DNA from: Sipunculus nudus
Lineage: Eukaryota > Annelida > Sipuncula > Golfingiida > Sipunculidae
NCBI GenBank assembly: GCA_026874595.1
Contig: CM049316.1
Location: 13,692,839 to 13,756,838, forward strand
Length of the DNA stretch: 64,000 bases
Direction of reading: 5' to 3'
Made by a program: the position numbers and the translations under genes. This document shows positions 62,201 to 64,000 of this stretch, piece after piece; position 1 is the first letter of the stretch, and every line of letters begins with the position of its first letter. The notes beneath the pieces are model-generated. The model did no database searches and had not been told where the DNA came from. It was given only the letters and a program-made list of their open reading frames with translations.

Positions 62201-63791
62201 TCCTCTAAACGGGGCCTCCTTTACTGTGCTGGAAGAACTTGTTGATGCCACCGTACTTGCCGTGGAATGCCTACTGGTGCTGGTCATCTTCTGGATGCTG
62301 TCGTCCATAATGCCACTAAACCTGATCATACTCCCAGATAAACCTGAAAATAAAATATTTGATCAAATTTACAATTCAGCTATACAATAAATATTATTTC
62401 ACTTTTTCAAAGCCAGTACCAATGTATCCCATTTCAGGACCTTTTCAAGTAGTTTCACTTCATTATCTAGAAAGACACATTTATTTGTAACTTCTTCATA
62501 ACACTCAATTCGCAGACCCTCTCATGGCATATTTTGTTACCATTGTCCATCGAATAAGGATGAAAGTCAGTCACCAGACAATAAGAATATTTTATTACTT
62601 ATTACACCTTAATTATTCCATGTTGTATATTCATATGTATGTGTGTTATGAGCATAATCTGTAATTAAGACATTTGAGGAAATCTGAGAGATTCTATCAA
62701 GATTTTATCATTTTTGTCTTTTGGGGGCTGGTGGGTTTTCCACACGGACATTCATTTTTGAAGTCCAAAATGGCAAAAAATATGATTCATCCTACTTCTT
62801 GATGACACAAACATTAAAACAAACGTATAATCAGAATCAATATTGCCAAATGCTATTTGAGAAAGACTGCGCCAACTAAAATTACTGATTAACACTATTA
62901 CTATCTTGGTACTGCCAACTGACATCAACAGTGTTTGCCCATTTTTGTAACTTTTGTTGGCTGAATCATAAAGCTTTCCCTGTGTTCAAGCTGAATCAAC
63001 TTTCCTATAAACACTAGCTCTTGACATATTTCAAACTCTTAACCAGTCATCTGAAGAGATGATTTAGATACAAGCCTACGTGGGAGCTGCAGAGTGTTGT
63101 TCAAGTTTCCCCATTCCCCATCGACTTAAACAAACAGAAGTGATTCTCGCTCAGGCACAGCATCTGAACAGTTTTGAAGTAGACAATCAGTCCATGAGTT
63201 ACCTAGTGATTTAATAGGTTTCATGGCATGTGATCCAAACCTATAATACTGGGACATGACATTGGCCAGTGTTCAGATTAATGGATTAAGCTGCAGTGCG
63301 GTTATGCAGTTTGGAGTGTTTTCAGTCTGCCTGAGAACACCAGCGCTTCAGACTCTACAGGGAAGCTAATGATGTACATGGTCTCAGAATGACTAAAGCA
63401 CATCAGATTTCCAGAGCTTATAATTTGCAAATTTTGACCCAGGCAAGGCAGCAATGTTCCCTGACCCATAAAGGAATTCACTAAACCTCCCTTTTTTTAT
63501 TTAAAACCATGATTTCAATAATATTTTTGAAAATGGTATTAAAAGACATTGTAAAAATTTTACATTTGAAAATTTGTAATATCTTACTTCATGAGGGCTT
63601 GCTAACATGGGAATTAATTGATAATCTTTCTTTTATTGCACAGCAAATAAAATATATCGGATTCAAACAAACCAACAGAAAATATATCACCTTTCCCCAT
63701 GGCTGAGGTATTTAACAATTTATTTGTATACTCACCTGACATGTTTTCAATGTCAATTATAGATGAGGACATTTCCATACTTCCTCTGCCC
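349..63791 (-). CDS. CEP192: CEP192 / SPD-2 centrosomal scaffold orthologue, partial, 28 exons in window
   Basis: In animals CEP192/SPD-2 is a pericentriolar scaffold that recruits PLK4, Aurora-A and PLK1 for centriole duplication, centrosome maturation and spindle assembly. Identification rests on ordered similarity along the protein: acidic N-terminus, an Aurora-A-region motif ([13 protein letters not shown]; vertebrate NEEGRWVTDLAYY), a [15 protein letters not shown] segment (vertebrate KRPSFGYFIRSPEKR), and PapD-like domains with [11 protein letters not shown] (vertebrate [11 protein letters not shown]) and [12 protein letters not shown] (vertebrate FLAWGGVPLGRTQ). The exons sum to 6851 bases, about 2283 codons; human CEP192 is about 2,500 residues. 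The final domains lie left of the window. The first exon here starts mid-codon, so the start codon and promoter are probably beyond 64000. All junctions are GT-AG and phase-consistent. I recognised the family from memory; no search was run. The least certain part is the 28-base exon at 30509. Confidence 0.95.
968..1089 (-). CDS. CEP192: CEP192 exon w27, PapD-like domain 5 continued
   Basis: A 122-base exon, phase 0 in and phase 2 out. Acceptor gcgtttgcag, donor gtacac. It encodes [14 protein letters not shown] then [19 protein letters not shown]. Vertebrate: NVTLIYNPSDRGIN then LSTVYLFGGDEISRQQYR. Confidence 0.94.
1787..1863 (-). CDS. CEP192: CEP192 exon w26, PapD-like domain 5
   Basis: A 77-base exon, phase 1 in and phase 0 out. 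Acceptor gatgttacag, donor gtgagt. It encodes [20 protein letters not shown] then AGQSK, equivalent to vertebrate DSQKKVLLDPKVLRIFPDKF then VLKERTQEN. It is too short to stand out as an open frame and was found by splice phase and homology. Confidence 0.87.
2708..2885 (-). CDS. CEP192: CEP192 exon w25, end of domain 4 and start of domain 5
   Basis: A 178-base exon, phase 0 in and phase 1 out. Acceptor gtgatacag, donor gtatgc. It carries [17 protein letters not shown], the strongest match in the gene (vertebrate [17 protein letters not shown]), then [19 protein letters not shown] (vertebrate FSVRNTGSRAAFVKAVGF). A second gtatgc donor lies 8 bases further on at 2700, but the phase of w26 excludes it. 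Confidence 0.96.
3891..4055 (-). CDS. CEP192: CEP192 exon w24, PapD-like domain 4 continued
   Basis: A 165-base exon, phase 0 to phase 0 (55 codons). Acceptor ttgtgacag, donor gtatgt. It encodes [19 protein letters not shown], then [20 protein letters not shown] and KGVKYL. Vertebrate: LQNTFGSEQRLTSNCEIRI, then ISVLFAPTRLSCMLARLE and PGIKFT. Confidence 0.93.
4392..4476 (-). CDS. CEP192: CEP192 exon w23, PapD-like domain 4
   Basis: An 85-base exon, phase 2 in and phase 0 out. Acceptor gttttcag, donor gtaaag. It encodes [20 protein letters not shown] then QGSTEDFQ, matching vertebrate QKLALRNNS, then HLRLLIRGQDQDCFQ. Confidence 0.92.
4944..5102 (-). CDS. CEP192: CEP192 exon w22, end of domain 3 and start of domain 4
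   Basis: A 159-base exon, phase 2 to phase 2. Acceptor tctgtttcag, donor gtaagt. It encodes [17 protein letters not shown] (vertebrate VQPFGPQYEVVLKGEV), a Pro-rich linker, then [15 protein letters not shown] (vertebrate NKQFLAWGGVPLGRT). A plus-strand open frame here (4879-5106) is a shadow. Confidence 0.95.
5412..6270. mobile_element. Possible DNA transposon/MITE with short terminal inverted repeats
   Basis: About 25 bases at 5412-5436 (containing TAAAGCCTAGGTCT) are matched in inverted orientation at 6247-6270 (AGACCTCGGCTTTA), roughly 20 of 25 positions. The interior is less AT-rich than its surroundings and has repeated ACGTGG motifs. No clear target-site duplication and no transposase are seen. 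It sits in the intron between w21 and w22. Confidence 0.4.
6926..7146 (-). CDS. CEP192: CEP192 exon w21, PapD-like domain 3
   Basis: A 221-base exon, phase 0 in and phase 2 out. Acceptor attttaatatag, donor gtaagc. It encodes [18 protein letters not shown] and [20 protein letters not shown]. Vertebrate: HLPLKNAGNIEVYLDIKV and PGEEHEVIVSFTPKDPEA. The NAGN turn and 'V.F.P' strand are typical of ASH-type domains. Confidence 0.95.
7147..7625. other. Intron between w20 and w21: nothing notable
   Basis: A 479-base AT-rich intron with short poly-T and TA runs only. Confidence 0.5.
7626..7768 (-). CDS. CEP192: CEP192 exon w20, end of domain 2 and start of domain 3
   Basis: A 143-base exon, phase 1 in and phase 0 out. 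Acceptor ttactgtag, donor gtaaat. It encodes [20 protein letters not shown] then [15 protein letters not shown], equivalent to vertebrate EFSAKVDIEVDSPNPTPVLR then VSLRARAGIARIHAP. The beta-strand pattern of alternating hydrophobic residues is clear. Confidence 0.92.
7873..8193. mobile_element. MITE, PIF/Harbinger-like (TAA target duplication)
   Basis: The left end, GGCTGCTTTTCCATATGCA, is matched by an inverted right end (TGCATATATGGAAAAACACC). TAA flanks both sides (7870-7872 and 8194-8196), the target duplication typical of PIF/Harbinger. At 321 bp it is non-coding. The interior holds three or four imperfect TTTGC..(N)..GCAAA palindromes. It lies in the intron between w19 and w20. Confidence 0.55.
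8573..8771 (-). CDS. CEP192: CEP192 exon w19, PapD-like domain 2 continued
   Basis: A 199-base exon, phase 0 in and phase 1 out. Acceptor tacctttcag, donor gtaaat. It starts [15 protein letters not shown] (vertebrate WRCFTFSKES) and ends with [15 protein letters not shown] (vertebrate MIWVLFHSPKKQ). The loop between is Ser/Pro-rich. Confidence 0.9.
9037..10253 (-). mobile_element. pogo/Tigger-like Tc1-mariner element, internally deleted
   Basis: The ends read CAGTGGAACCCCAC and, inverted, CAGTGGGACCCCGC. Each is flanked by a TA dinucleotide (9035-9036 and 10254-10255), the target duplication of the Tc1/mariner superfamily. Subterminal copies of GGTCGTAATT or GGTCGCAATT with GGGGTGGTCG occur at both ends. 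CAGTGGAACC-type ends are characteristic of pogo/Tigger elements. The 1.2-kb length is too short for a full transposase. A decayed fragment remains at 9383-9541. Confidence 0.8.
9383..9541 (-). pseudogene. Remnant of pogo/Tigger transposase DNA-binding domain
   Basis: About 53 residues containing [18 protein letters not shown] and, further on, [13 protein letters not shown]. Both resemble the N-terminal helix-turn-helix of pogo/CENP-B-like transposases ('LTLEEKV.IIK.' and 'NILKRKAEY'). The stretch between is diverged, and no catalytic DDE domain follows. The gene is non-functional. Its location inside matching terminal repeats supports the call. Confidence 0.6.
10515..10640 (-). CDS. CEP192: CEP192 exon w18, start of PapD-like domain 2
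   Basis: A 126-base exon, phase 0 to phase 0. Acceptor tttttcacag, donor gttagt. It encodes [20 protein letters not shown], then [12 protein letters not shown]. Vertebrate: LDFGDLTYGGWKALPLKLIN, then ATVPIRLIINA. The frame stays open 57 bases past the donor. I stop at gttagt because the vertebrate spacing to exon w19 then fits. Confidence 0.9.
10687..13304 (+). mobile_element. HINE/pearl-like element, copy A (2.6 kb)
   Basis: The left end is ACAAGGGACCCATGGGTCAC followed by GCTCAGCTG. There are two diverged core units (each with a TGGTCAAAGTTGGGCAAA block, near 12045 and 12725) and an (ACGG)n run near 13236. The right end is a hairpin at 13276-13304. The left GCTCAGCTG is the inverse of the 3' arm of the hairpin. 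It is non-coding and collinear with copy B, roughly 90% similar by eye. The class call follows the described bivalve pearl elements and Helentron-associated elements. Confidence 0.7.
13728..15150 (+). mobile_element. Possible smaller pearl-like repeat with duplicated right part
   Basis: Two related segments (about 14100-14215 and 15040-15150) share 'GCTAGCTCC', a 'GAGATAGC' block, a GGAC-rich stretch and a 'CATNGCATA.GCT.ACAG' tail ending in CTAAAA. The left edge near 13728 (ACCTACAGGCCTAATGCAA) resembles the inverse of that tail. The boundaries are uncertain. No terminal hairpin like that of copies A-D is seen. Confidence 0.4.
14272..14368. repeat. GTCTAGA-rich palindromic short array
   Basis: About 95 bases contain eight GTCTAGA/TCTAGAC-type words at roughly 10-20 base spacing. 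The outer parts are near-inverse copies of each other (TGTCTAGACAATTTGTCTAG and GTCTAGACACATTGTCTAGA). It sits inside the 13728-15150 repeat. Confidence 0.6.
15441..15720 (+). mobile_element. tRNA-derived SINE
   Basis: The head resembles a tRNA promoter: GGTGGCATAATCGTTAG fits an A box, and GGTTGTGGCTTTGCG about 30 bases later fits a degenerate B box. The body contains GATTAAATGGGTACTGGTC, a core also present (inverted) in the repeat at 32030-32235. The 3' end is unclear, and a C15 run lies just after at 15754. Confidence 0.55.
16111..16257 (-). CDS. CEP192: CEP192 exon w17, end of PapD-like domain 1
   Basis: A 147-base exon, phase 0 to phase 0 (49 codons). Acceptor tttcttcag, donor gtacct. 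It encodes [11 protein letters not shown], the typical strand-turn 'F.P..PG.F' signature of ASH/PapD-like domains (vertebrate VLFIPSSPGVF), and ends [13 protein letters not shown]. It sits alone between two 2.6-kb direct repeats (10687-13304 and 16905-19533). Confidence 0.93.
16506..16904 (+). mobile_element. HINE-like left-end fragment next to copy B
   Basis: It begins ACAAGGGACCCATGGGTCAC, then TGTGCTCAGCTGAAG, and is related to the stretch starting at 53796. It runs about 400 bases and then meets the left end of copy B at 16905, so it is either a truncated older copy or an upstream core unit of the same element. Confidence 0.6.
16905..19533 (+). mobile_element. HINE/pearl-like element, copy B (2.6 kb)
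   Basis: Collinear with copy A over its whole length: left end ACAAGGGACCTATGGGTCAC, two core units, (ACGG)n at about 19440-19485, and a terminal hairpin at 19505-19533 with the same stem and loop as copy A. It is in the same orientation as copy A, in the next intron of CEP192. Confidence 0.72.
19914..20036 (-). CDS. CEP192: CEP192 exon w16, PapD-like domain 1 continued
   Basis: A 123-base exon, phase 0 to phase 0 (41 codons). Acceptor gtttgcag, donor gtgggt. It encodes [20 protein letters not shown] and ends EPESVEDVQ, matching vertebrate VSIGVLSISVNGEKVDLSTY and ATEEIK. An open frame on the plus strand here is a shadow. Confidence 0.92.
20784..20926 (-). CDS. CEP192: CEP192 exon w15, start of PapD-like domain 1
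   Basis: A 143-base exon, phase 1 in and phase 0 out. Acceptor ttgttatag, donor gtgagt. It contains [20 protein letters not shown] and [13 protein letters not shown], matching vertebrate VRVPEELKLPHACCVGIASQ and LLSVLNPTDRWLQ. This is the first pair of beta strands of an SPD2/ASH-type sandwich. Confidence 0.93.
21230..23599 (-). CDS. CEP192: CEP192 exon w14, giant disordered exon
   Basis: A 2370-base exon (790 codons), phase 1 to phase 1. Acceptor ccactctag, donor gtatgt. The early [20 protein letters not shown] and [10 protein letters not shown] match vertebrate LRISTIASAIANASVNTDPS and QLAAMIKALS. A long Lys/Gln/Ser/Thr/Pro-rich low-complexity, basic region follows (SKPQ/KPQ-type repeats). 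Near the end, [20 protein letters not shown] matches vertebrate LLTQPSLSAAPFAQRYLGTL, a conserved island before the first PapD-like domain. Such long single exons are common for scaffold linkers. An upstream in-frame Met at 23684 lies in the intron and is not the start. Confidence 0.96.
24234..24372 (-). CDS. CEP192: CEP192 exon w13
   Basis: A 139-base exon, phase 0 in and phase 1 out. Acceptor ctgttgacag, donor gtaaga. It encodes [20 protein letters not shown], matching vertebrate PSFGYFIRSPEKREPIALI, then [21 protein letters not shown] longer open frame covers the same bases in another register, but only this frame fits both splice phases and the homology. Confidence 0.9.
25118..25318 (-). 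CDS. CEP192: CEP192 exon w12
   Basis: A 201-base exon, phase 0 to phase 0 (67 codons). Acceptor attacag, donor gtgtgt. It includes [16 protein letters not shown] and [20 protein letters not shown]. The second matches vertebrate SYLRLSLGEFFAQRSEALGC, so placement is firm. The end (AEPR) joins exon w13 to rebuild the PR-PNFG junction. Confidence 0.92.
25826..25890 (-). CDS. CEP192: CEP192 exon w11
   Basis: A 65-base exon, phase 1 in and phase 0 out. Acceptor atttcacag, donor gtgctt. It encodes a charged, helix-prone [18 protein letters not shown] segment ending VFIQ, similar to an imperfect repeat of the end of w10 ([10 protein letters not shown]). It probably extends the kinase-binding region. 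Confidence 0.85.
26426..26644 (-). CDS. CEP192: CEP192 exon w10, Aurora-A-binding region
   Basis: A 219-base exon, phase 1 to phase 1. Acceptor ttttgacag, donor gtcagt. It contains [16 protein letters not shown], then [12 protein letters not shown] and [15 protein letters not shown]. Vertebrate CEP192 has NEEGRWVTDLAYYTSF, then SGSEAFDLIAQ and EEEFNKEHQFIQEE in the same order. That vertebrate stretch lies in the segment reported to bind and activate Aurora-A. The match makes this the best-conserved part of the N-terminal half. The function is inferred from homology. Confidence 0.93.
27290..27437 (-). CDS. CEP192: CEP192 exon w9
   Basis: A 148-base exon, phase 0 in and phase 1 out. Acceptor ttattttcag, donor gtgggg. 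It encodes a Ser/Gln-rich disordered segment ([13 protein letters not shown], then [20 protein letters not shown]). It leads directly into the Aurora-A-region exon. Confidence 0.83.
28109..28249 (-). CDS. CEP192: CEP192 exon w8
   Basis: A 141-base exon, phase 0 to phase 0 (47 codons). Acceptor tttgctaccag, donor gtaagt. It encodes [18 protein letters not shown] followed by a Ser/Thr-rich stretch ending EVEST. No domain is recognised. Placement rests on frame continuity and strong splice sites. Confidence 0.82.
28940..29110 (-). CDS. CEP192: CEP192 exon w7
   Basis: A 171-base exon, phase 0 to phase 0 (57 codons). Acceptor cattctttcag, donor gtaagt. It encodes a hydrophilic segment with [19 protein letters not shown] and NPDLFRDR, followed by an acidic Asn-rich tail. 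No domain is recognised. A cassette of this phase could be skipped without a frameshift. Confidence 0.85.
29552..29784 (-). CDS. CEP192: CEP192 exon w6, acidic/Gly-rich
   Basis: A 233-base exon. Acceptor tattttacag, donor gtaagt, phase 1 in and phase 0 out. It starts acidic ([19 protein letters not shown]), continues with a Gly/Pro-rich linker, and ends in a more ordered [16 protein letters not shown] stretch, a plausible short helix used as a binding motif. The function of that motif is not known to me. Confidence 0.85.
29940..30508. repeat. 41-bp minisatellite, degenerating outward
   Basis: At least six clear units begin near 30267, 30308, 30349, 30390, 30430 and 30471. Each contains 'ctctg(c/t)tgtgtccattaaga' and an 'agaaggacatttg'-type tail, at 40-41 base spacing. 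Older, looser copies extend left to about 29940. On the minus strand the array starts directly at the donor of predicted exon w5. Confidence 0.8.
30509..30536 (-). CDS. CEP192: CEP192 exon w5, predicted 28-base micro-exon
   Basis: Called because w4 ends in phase 0 and w6 begins in phase 1. This stretch has a cactaaccag acceptor, a gtattg donor and a length of 28, exactly the missing phase shift. It would encode EGASGYSRA plus one shared Asp codon. The acceptor tract is weak in pyrimidines. The 3' end of the exon coincides with the beginning of a 41-bp minisatellite. RNA evidence would settle it. Confidence 0.45.
30984..31096 (-). CDS. CEP192: CEP192 exon w4
   Basis: A 113-base exon. Acceptor taattaacag, donor gtagga, phase 1 in and phase 0 out. 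It encodes a basic [10 protein letters not shown] stretch followed by an acidic [16 protein letters not shown] segment. Its phase 0 end does not fit exon w6 directly. Either the micro-exon at 30509 intervenes or an internal donor (after GAGATGG, giving phase 1) is used. Confidence 0.8.
31475..31612 (-). CDS. CEP192: CEP192 exon w3
   Basis: A 138-base exon after a roughly 30-kb intron. Acceptor cttccag, donor gtatga, phase 1 in and phase 1 out. It encodes a hydrophilic segment containing [18 protein letters not shown] and ending SSSIFG. The reading frame joins exon w2 cleanly (Gln-Thr-Gly-Ala-Pro). No domain is recognised. Confidence 0.8.
31613..34639. other. Large intron (w2-w3), right-hand part near w3
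   Basis: Apart from the SINE at 32030-32235 this stretch is AT-rich. I see no conserved open frame or repeat. An exon here is not needed, because w2 and w3 join in phase. Confidence 0.5.
32030..32235 (-). mobile_element. tRNA-derived SINE (minus orientation)
   Basis: Read on the minus strand, the tRNA-like head has GATGTAAAGGATAGTTCACTGG followed about 25 bases later by GTGGGTTCATGTCC, a good B box. The body includes GTGAATGGGTAATGGTC, similar to the core of the SINE at 15441 (AAATGGGTACTGGTC). Confidence 0.55.
34640..35170. repeat. About 42-bp minisatellite (CAGCAGAGCTC units)
   Basis: About nine diverged units contain 'gcagcagagctccacagagca'-type words at 40-43 base spacing. Because 42 is a multiple of three, the minus strand stays open for 140 codons with a repeated VELCC.CPS motif. 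I regard that open frame as a by-product. Confidence 0.7.
35230..35605. repeat. About 49-bp diverged tandem repeat
   Basis: Roughly seven loose units contain 'ctgcagatcacatcttgttcc' and 'gacaacacaacttgcagcag', adjacent to the previous array. Spacing varies between about 45 and 55 bases. The array fades out by about 35650. Confidence 0.6.
35650..37960. other. Intron stretch without recognised features
   Basis: AT-rich with no repeats beyond short C-rich and AC-rich runs near 37310-37350. Several short open frames exist, none with protein-like composition. Confidence 0.45.
37985..38565. repeat. About 145-bp tandem repeat, four diverged units
   Basis: Units can be aligned on AAGGTCA words at 38015, 38160, about 38315 and 38445. 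Each also has a 'tccaagattttg' or 'catccaag' block, an 'acaa.ttgtgt..aaatttgag' block and a 'gttcacaagat' block. It may be the core of a decayed pearl-like element. I did not find its ends. Confidence 0.65.
38570..41190. other. Intron stretch without recognised features
   Basis: AT-rich unique-looking sequence. No coding signal or repeat structure seen. Confidence 0.45.
41205..41545. repeat. Degenerate GACTTG/GACTCA hexamer-rich repeat
   Basis: The left part has 'acttggacttggacttgag' and the right part has 'gacttggactcaaagacttg'. They are separated by about 190 bases of ordinary sequence that includes GAGTCC words. It looks like a decayed simple repeat or the two ends of a small element. Confidence 0.5.
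41546..44340. other. Intron stretch without recognised features
   Basis: AT-rich sequence in which I see no repeat, RNA gene or coding exon. Confidence 0.45.
44345..44690. repeat. Dispersed repeat, copy 1 (poly-C ended)
   Basis: Aligns for about 300 bases with 51365-51730. Shared blocks include CAGGAGG, CATTCATCCCC/CTTTCATCCCC, CAATTATGCA and GAATATGGG, then TTTTGGGAG/CTTTGGGAG, followed by a C run (C14 at 44620-44633). A GGAC/GACAGA-rich stretch follows at about 44760-44790. Confidence 0.6.
45468..46141 (+). mobile_element. Small HINE/pearl-like element, family E
   Basis: The left end, AGCCCTCAGCC, is exactly the inverse of the last 11 bases (GGCTGAGGGCT). There are two core units (about 45590-45800 and 45830-46050), each with AGGTCAAGGTCACCCAT and AGATATCCCGCTCACAAG. 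A (GGAC)4 run follows at 46081. The right end folds as a hairpin (46115-46141): AGCCC/GGGCT and CAGCC/GGCTG around TAAG. Copy D of the other family begins 7 bases later. Confidence 0.72.
46464..47310. repeat. About 281-bp tandem repeat, three units, in copy D
   Basis: Units begin near 46464, 46743 and 47024. Each has 'CCACCT' plus 'ATAAAATCAAGAAAGCT' or a variant, a 'GGCAGAC/GATGAACAGA' block, a second CCACC block, and 'GATCGGTCAAACGGTTCC'. Two units carry two perfect GGTGGCGCCACC palindromes each. Confidence 0.75.
47511..49470. repeat. About 338-bp tandem repeat, six units, in copy D
   Basis: Units begin at 47511, 47852, 48198, 48534, 48870 and 49207 (spacing 341, 346, 336, 336, 337). Each starts AGGTGGCGCCACCAGTCTGC (or a variant) and contains GGATATGGGTAACAGAGACC and a TCTAGGTCCAG block. 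The last is truncated by the ACGG run. Recurrent 60-70-codon open frames in each unit are repeat artefacts. A G14 run interrupts unit 2 at 47979. Confidence 0.88.
49556..49975. repeat. Diverged short tandem repeat, about 60-bp period
   Basis: Loose repetition of 'gaaatga.caacctgagaaaat' and 'ccacctgtacaggtaaa' words between 49556 and 49975, just right of element D. At least five imperfect units can be traced. Confidence 0.5.
49976..51364. other. Intron stretch without recognised features
   Basis: Less AT-rich around 50100-50600, but with no coding exon, repeat or RNA gene that I can support. Confidence 0.45.
51365..51730. repeat. Dispersed repeat, copy 2 (poly-C ended)
   Basis: Second copy of the repeat at 44345-44690, same orientation, with a longer C run (C22 at 51664-51685). 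After the run both copies have a short segment ending in TTCTAGTTT or TACTAGTTT. Confidence 0.62.
53020..55080. repeat. Diverged modules each containing a poly-G run
   Basis: G runs at 53062-53076 (15), 54213-54233 (21), 54765-54779 (15) and 55045-55055 (11), with a weaker G-rich block at about 53190. Several are followed by 'gatgggagttacaac' or a similar 'gggattaacaac', so they are copies of a common unit within copy C. Confidence 0.65.
53584..53653. repeat. (GA)n microsatellite
   Basis: About 70 bases of GAGAGA/GAAAGAGA on the plus strand. Confidence 0.9.
56911..57009. repeat. (TA)n microsatellite, left flank of foldback element
   Basis: About 100 bases of TATATA with a few GTA interruptions. 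The same TA repeat resumes at 59176-59220 on the other side of the inserted element. Confidence 0.95.
57826..57868. repeat. (GATA)n microsatellite
   Basis: About 40 bases of GATA repeats with one GACA unit, in the centre of the foldback element. Confidence 0.85.
58585..58795. repeat. Tandem duplication in the foldback element centre
   Basis: A segment with AATTAATGTTAATTATT, TCTGTAAATA and ATATTACTTGTGAACTATAC occurs twice (about 58587-58668 and 58709-58783). The second copy belongs to the right inverted arm, so this arm was partly duplicated inward. Confidence 0.65.
59221..61509. other. Intron stretch next to exon w2: no recognised features
   Basis: AT-rich, with a (GT)6 run near 59720. 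I see no exon, repeat or RNA gene. Confidence 0.45.
61510..62343 (-). CDS. CEP192: CEP192 exon w2, acidic N-terminal region
   Basis: An 834-base exon (residues about 19-296 of the window product), phase 1 to phase 1. Acceptor ttttcag, donor gtgagt. It has a Ser/Thr-rich start, then two acidic stretches: one around codons 115-145 of the exon ([18 protein letters not shown], then TPDEDV) and one near its end ([15 protein letters not shown]). Vertebrate CEP192 binds the PLK4 polo boxes through acidic N-terminal segments. Either stretch is a candidate equivalent, but the sequence is too diverged to assign residues. Confidence 0.88.
62344..63735. other. Intron between w1 and w2: no recognised features
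   Basis: A 1392-base intron with no repeat or coding signal that I can support. Confidence 0.5.
63736..63791 (-). CDS. CEP192: CEP192 exon w1 (first in window)
   Basis: A 56-base exon encoding a short Ser/Ile-rich segment ending IIDIENMSG. Acceptor gattgacag, donor gtgag. It begins with the third base of a codon and ends in phase 1, joining exactly to the next exon. It resembles the vertebrate ILENVTL stretch near residue 30. A Met (MEMSSS) lies inside, so this could be the start exon, but the good acceptor argues for an upstream exon outside the window. Confidence 0.7.
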
Positions 63792-64000
63792 CTGTCAATC
63801 AAAAAATATTTAATTAATAAAGACAGATCCAAACCTTTTGTTCTATAACAAAATTCCCTGGACAGAAAAATAAAACACGAATCTGTGTAACATCATATAT
63901 GCCAAATGTAATCAATACTTGTCCAGGGGAGCCAGGGCAATTATTTTTTTATCTAAAAATATATTAATCCTTTCTGCTCAATTTTCATCTTCAATTTAAA

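Overview
The window is AT-rich animal DNA with long introns, GT-AG splice sites and a dense load of mobile elements. Several repeats carry an (ACGG)n microsatellite just before a fixed right end. That layout matches the bivalve 'pearl' elements, which are Helentron-associated (HINE-like), so I infer a mollusc, most likely a bivalve. No species can be named from the sequence alone.

There is one recognisable protein gene, on the minus strand across essentially the whole window: the orthologue of the centrosome scaffold CEP192 (SPD-2). I assembled 28 coding exons by eye, from 63791 down to 349. Every junction is phase-compatible, giving 6851 coding bases (about 2283 codons), open at both ends. 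The first coding exon(s) lie beyond position 64000, and the C-terminal part lies left of position 1. The N-terminal half is acidic, Ser/Thr-rich and disordered. It includes the segment matching the Aurora-A-binding region of vertebrate CEP192 (26644-25118) and a 2370-base exon (23599-21230). From 20926 to 349 the exons encode about five consecutive PapD-like (SPD2/ASH) beta-sandwich domains that align step by step with vertebrate CEP192.

Layout, left to right: 1-155, right end of a HINE-like element. 349-8771, C-terminal exons, with a possible TIR element (5412-6270) and a MITE (7873-8193) in introns. 9037-10253, a pogo/Tigger-like transposon relic. 10687-19533, two near-identical 2.6-kb HINE-like copies on either side of one small exon (16111-16257), plus a possible smaller element and a SINE. 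19914-31612, closely spaced exons. 31613-61509, a roughly 30-kb intron holding two minisatellite arrays, a 145-bp repeat array, a SINE, a pair of poly-C repeats, four HINE/pearl-like structures and a 2.2-kb foldback element inside a TA microsatellite. 61510-63791, the two N-terminal exons.

I found no second gene, no tRNA or rRNA gene and no CRISPR array. Of the non-gene structure, three things stand out. The terminal hairpin of the HINE-like elements keeps its stem while its loop varies. The foldback element has roughly 500-bp arms built of CCTAGG-centred palindromes. One in-frame exon is bracketed by long direct repeats.
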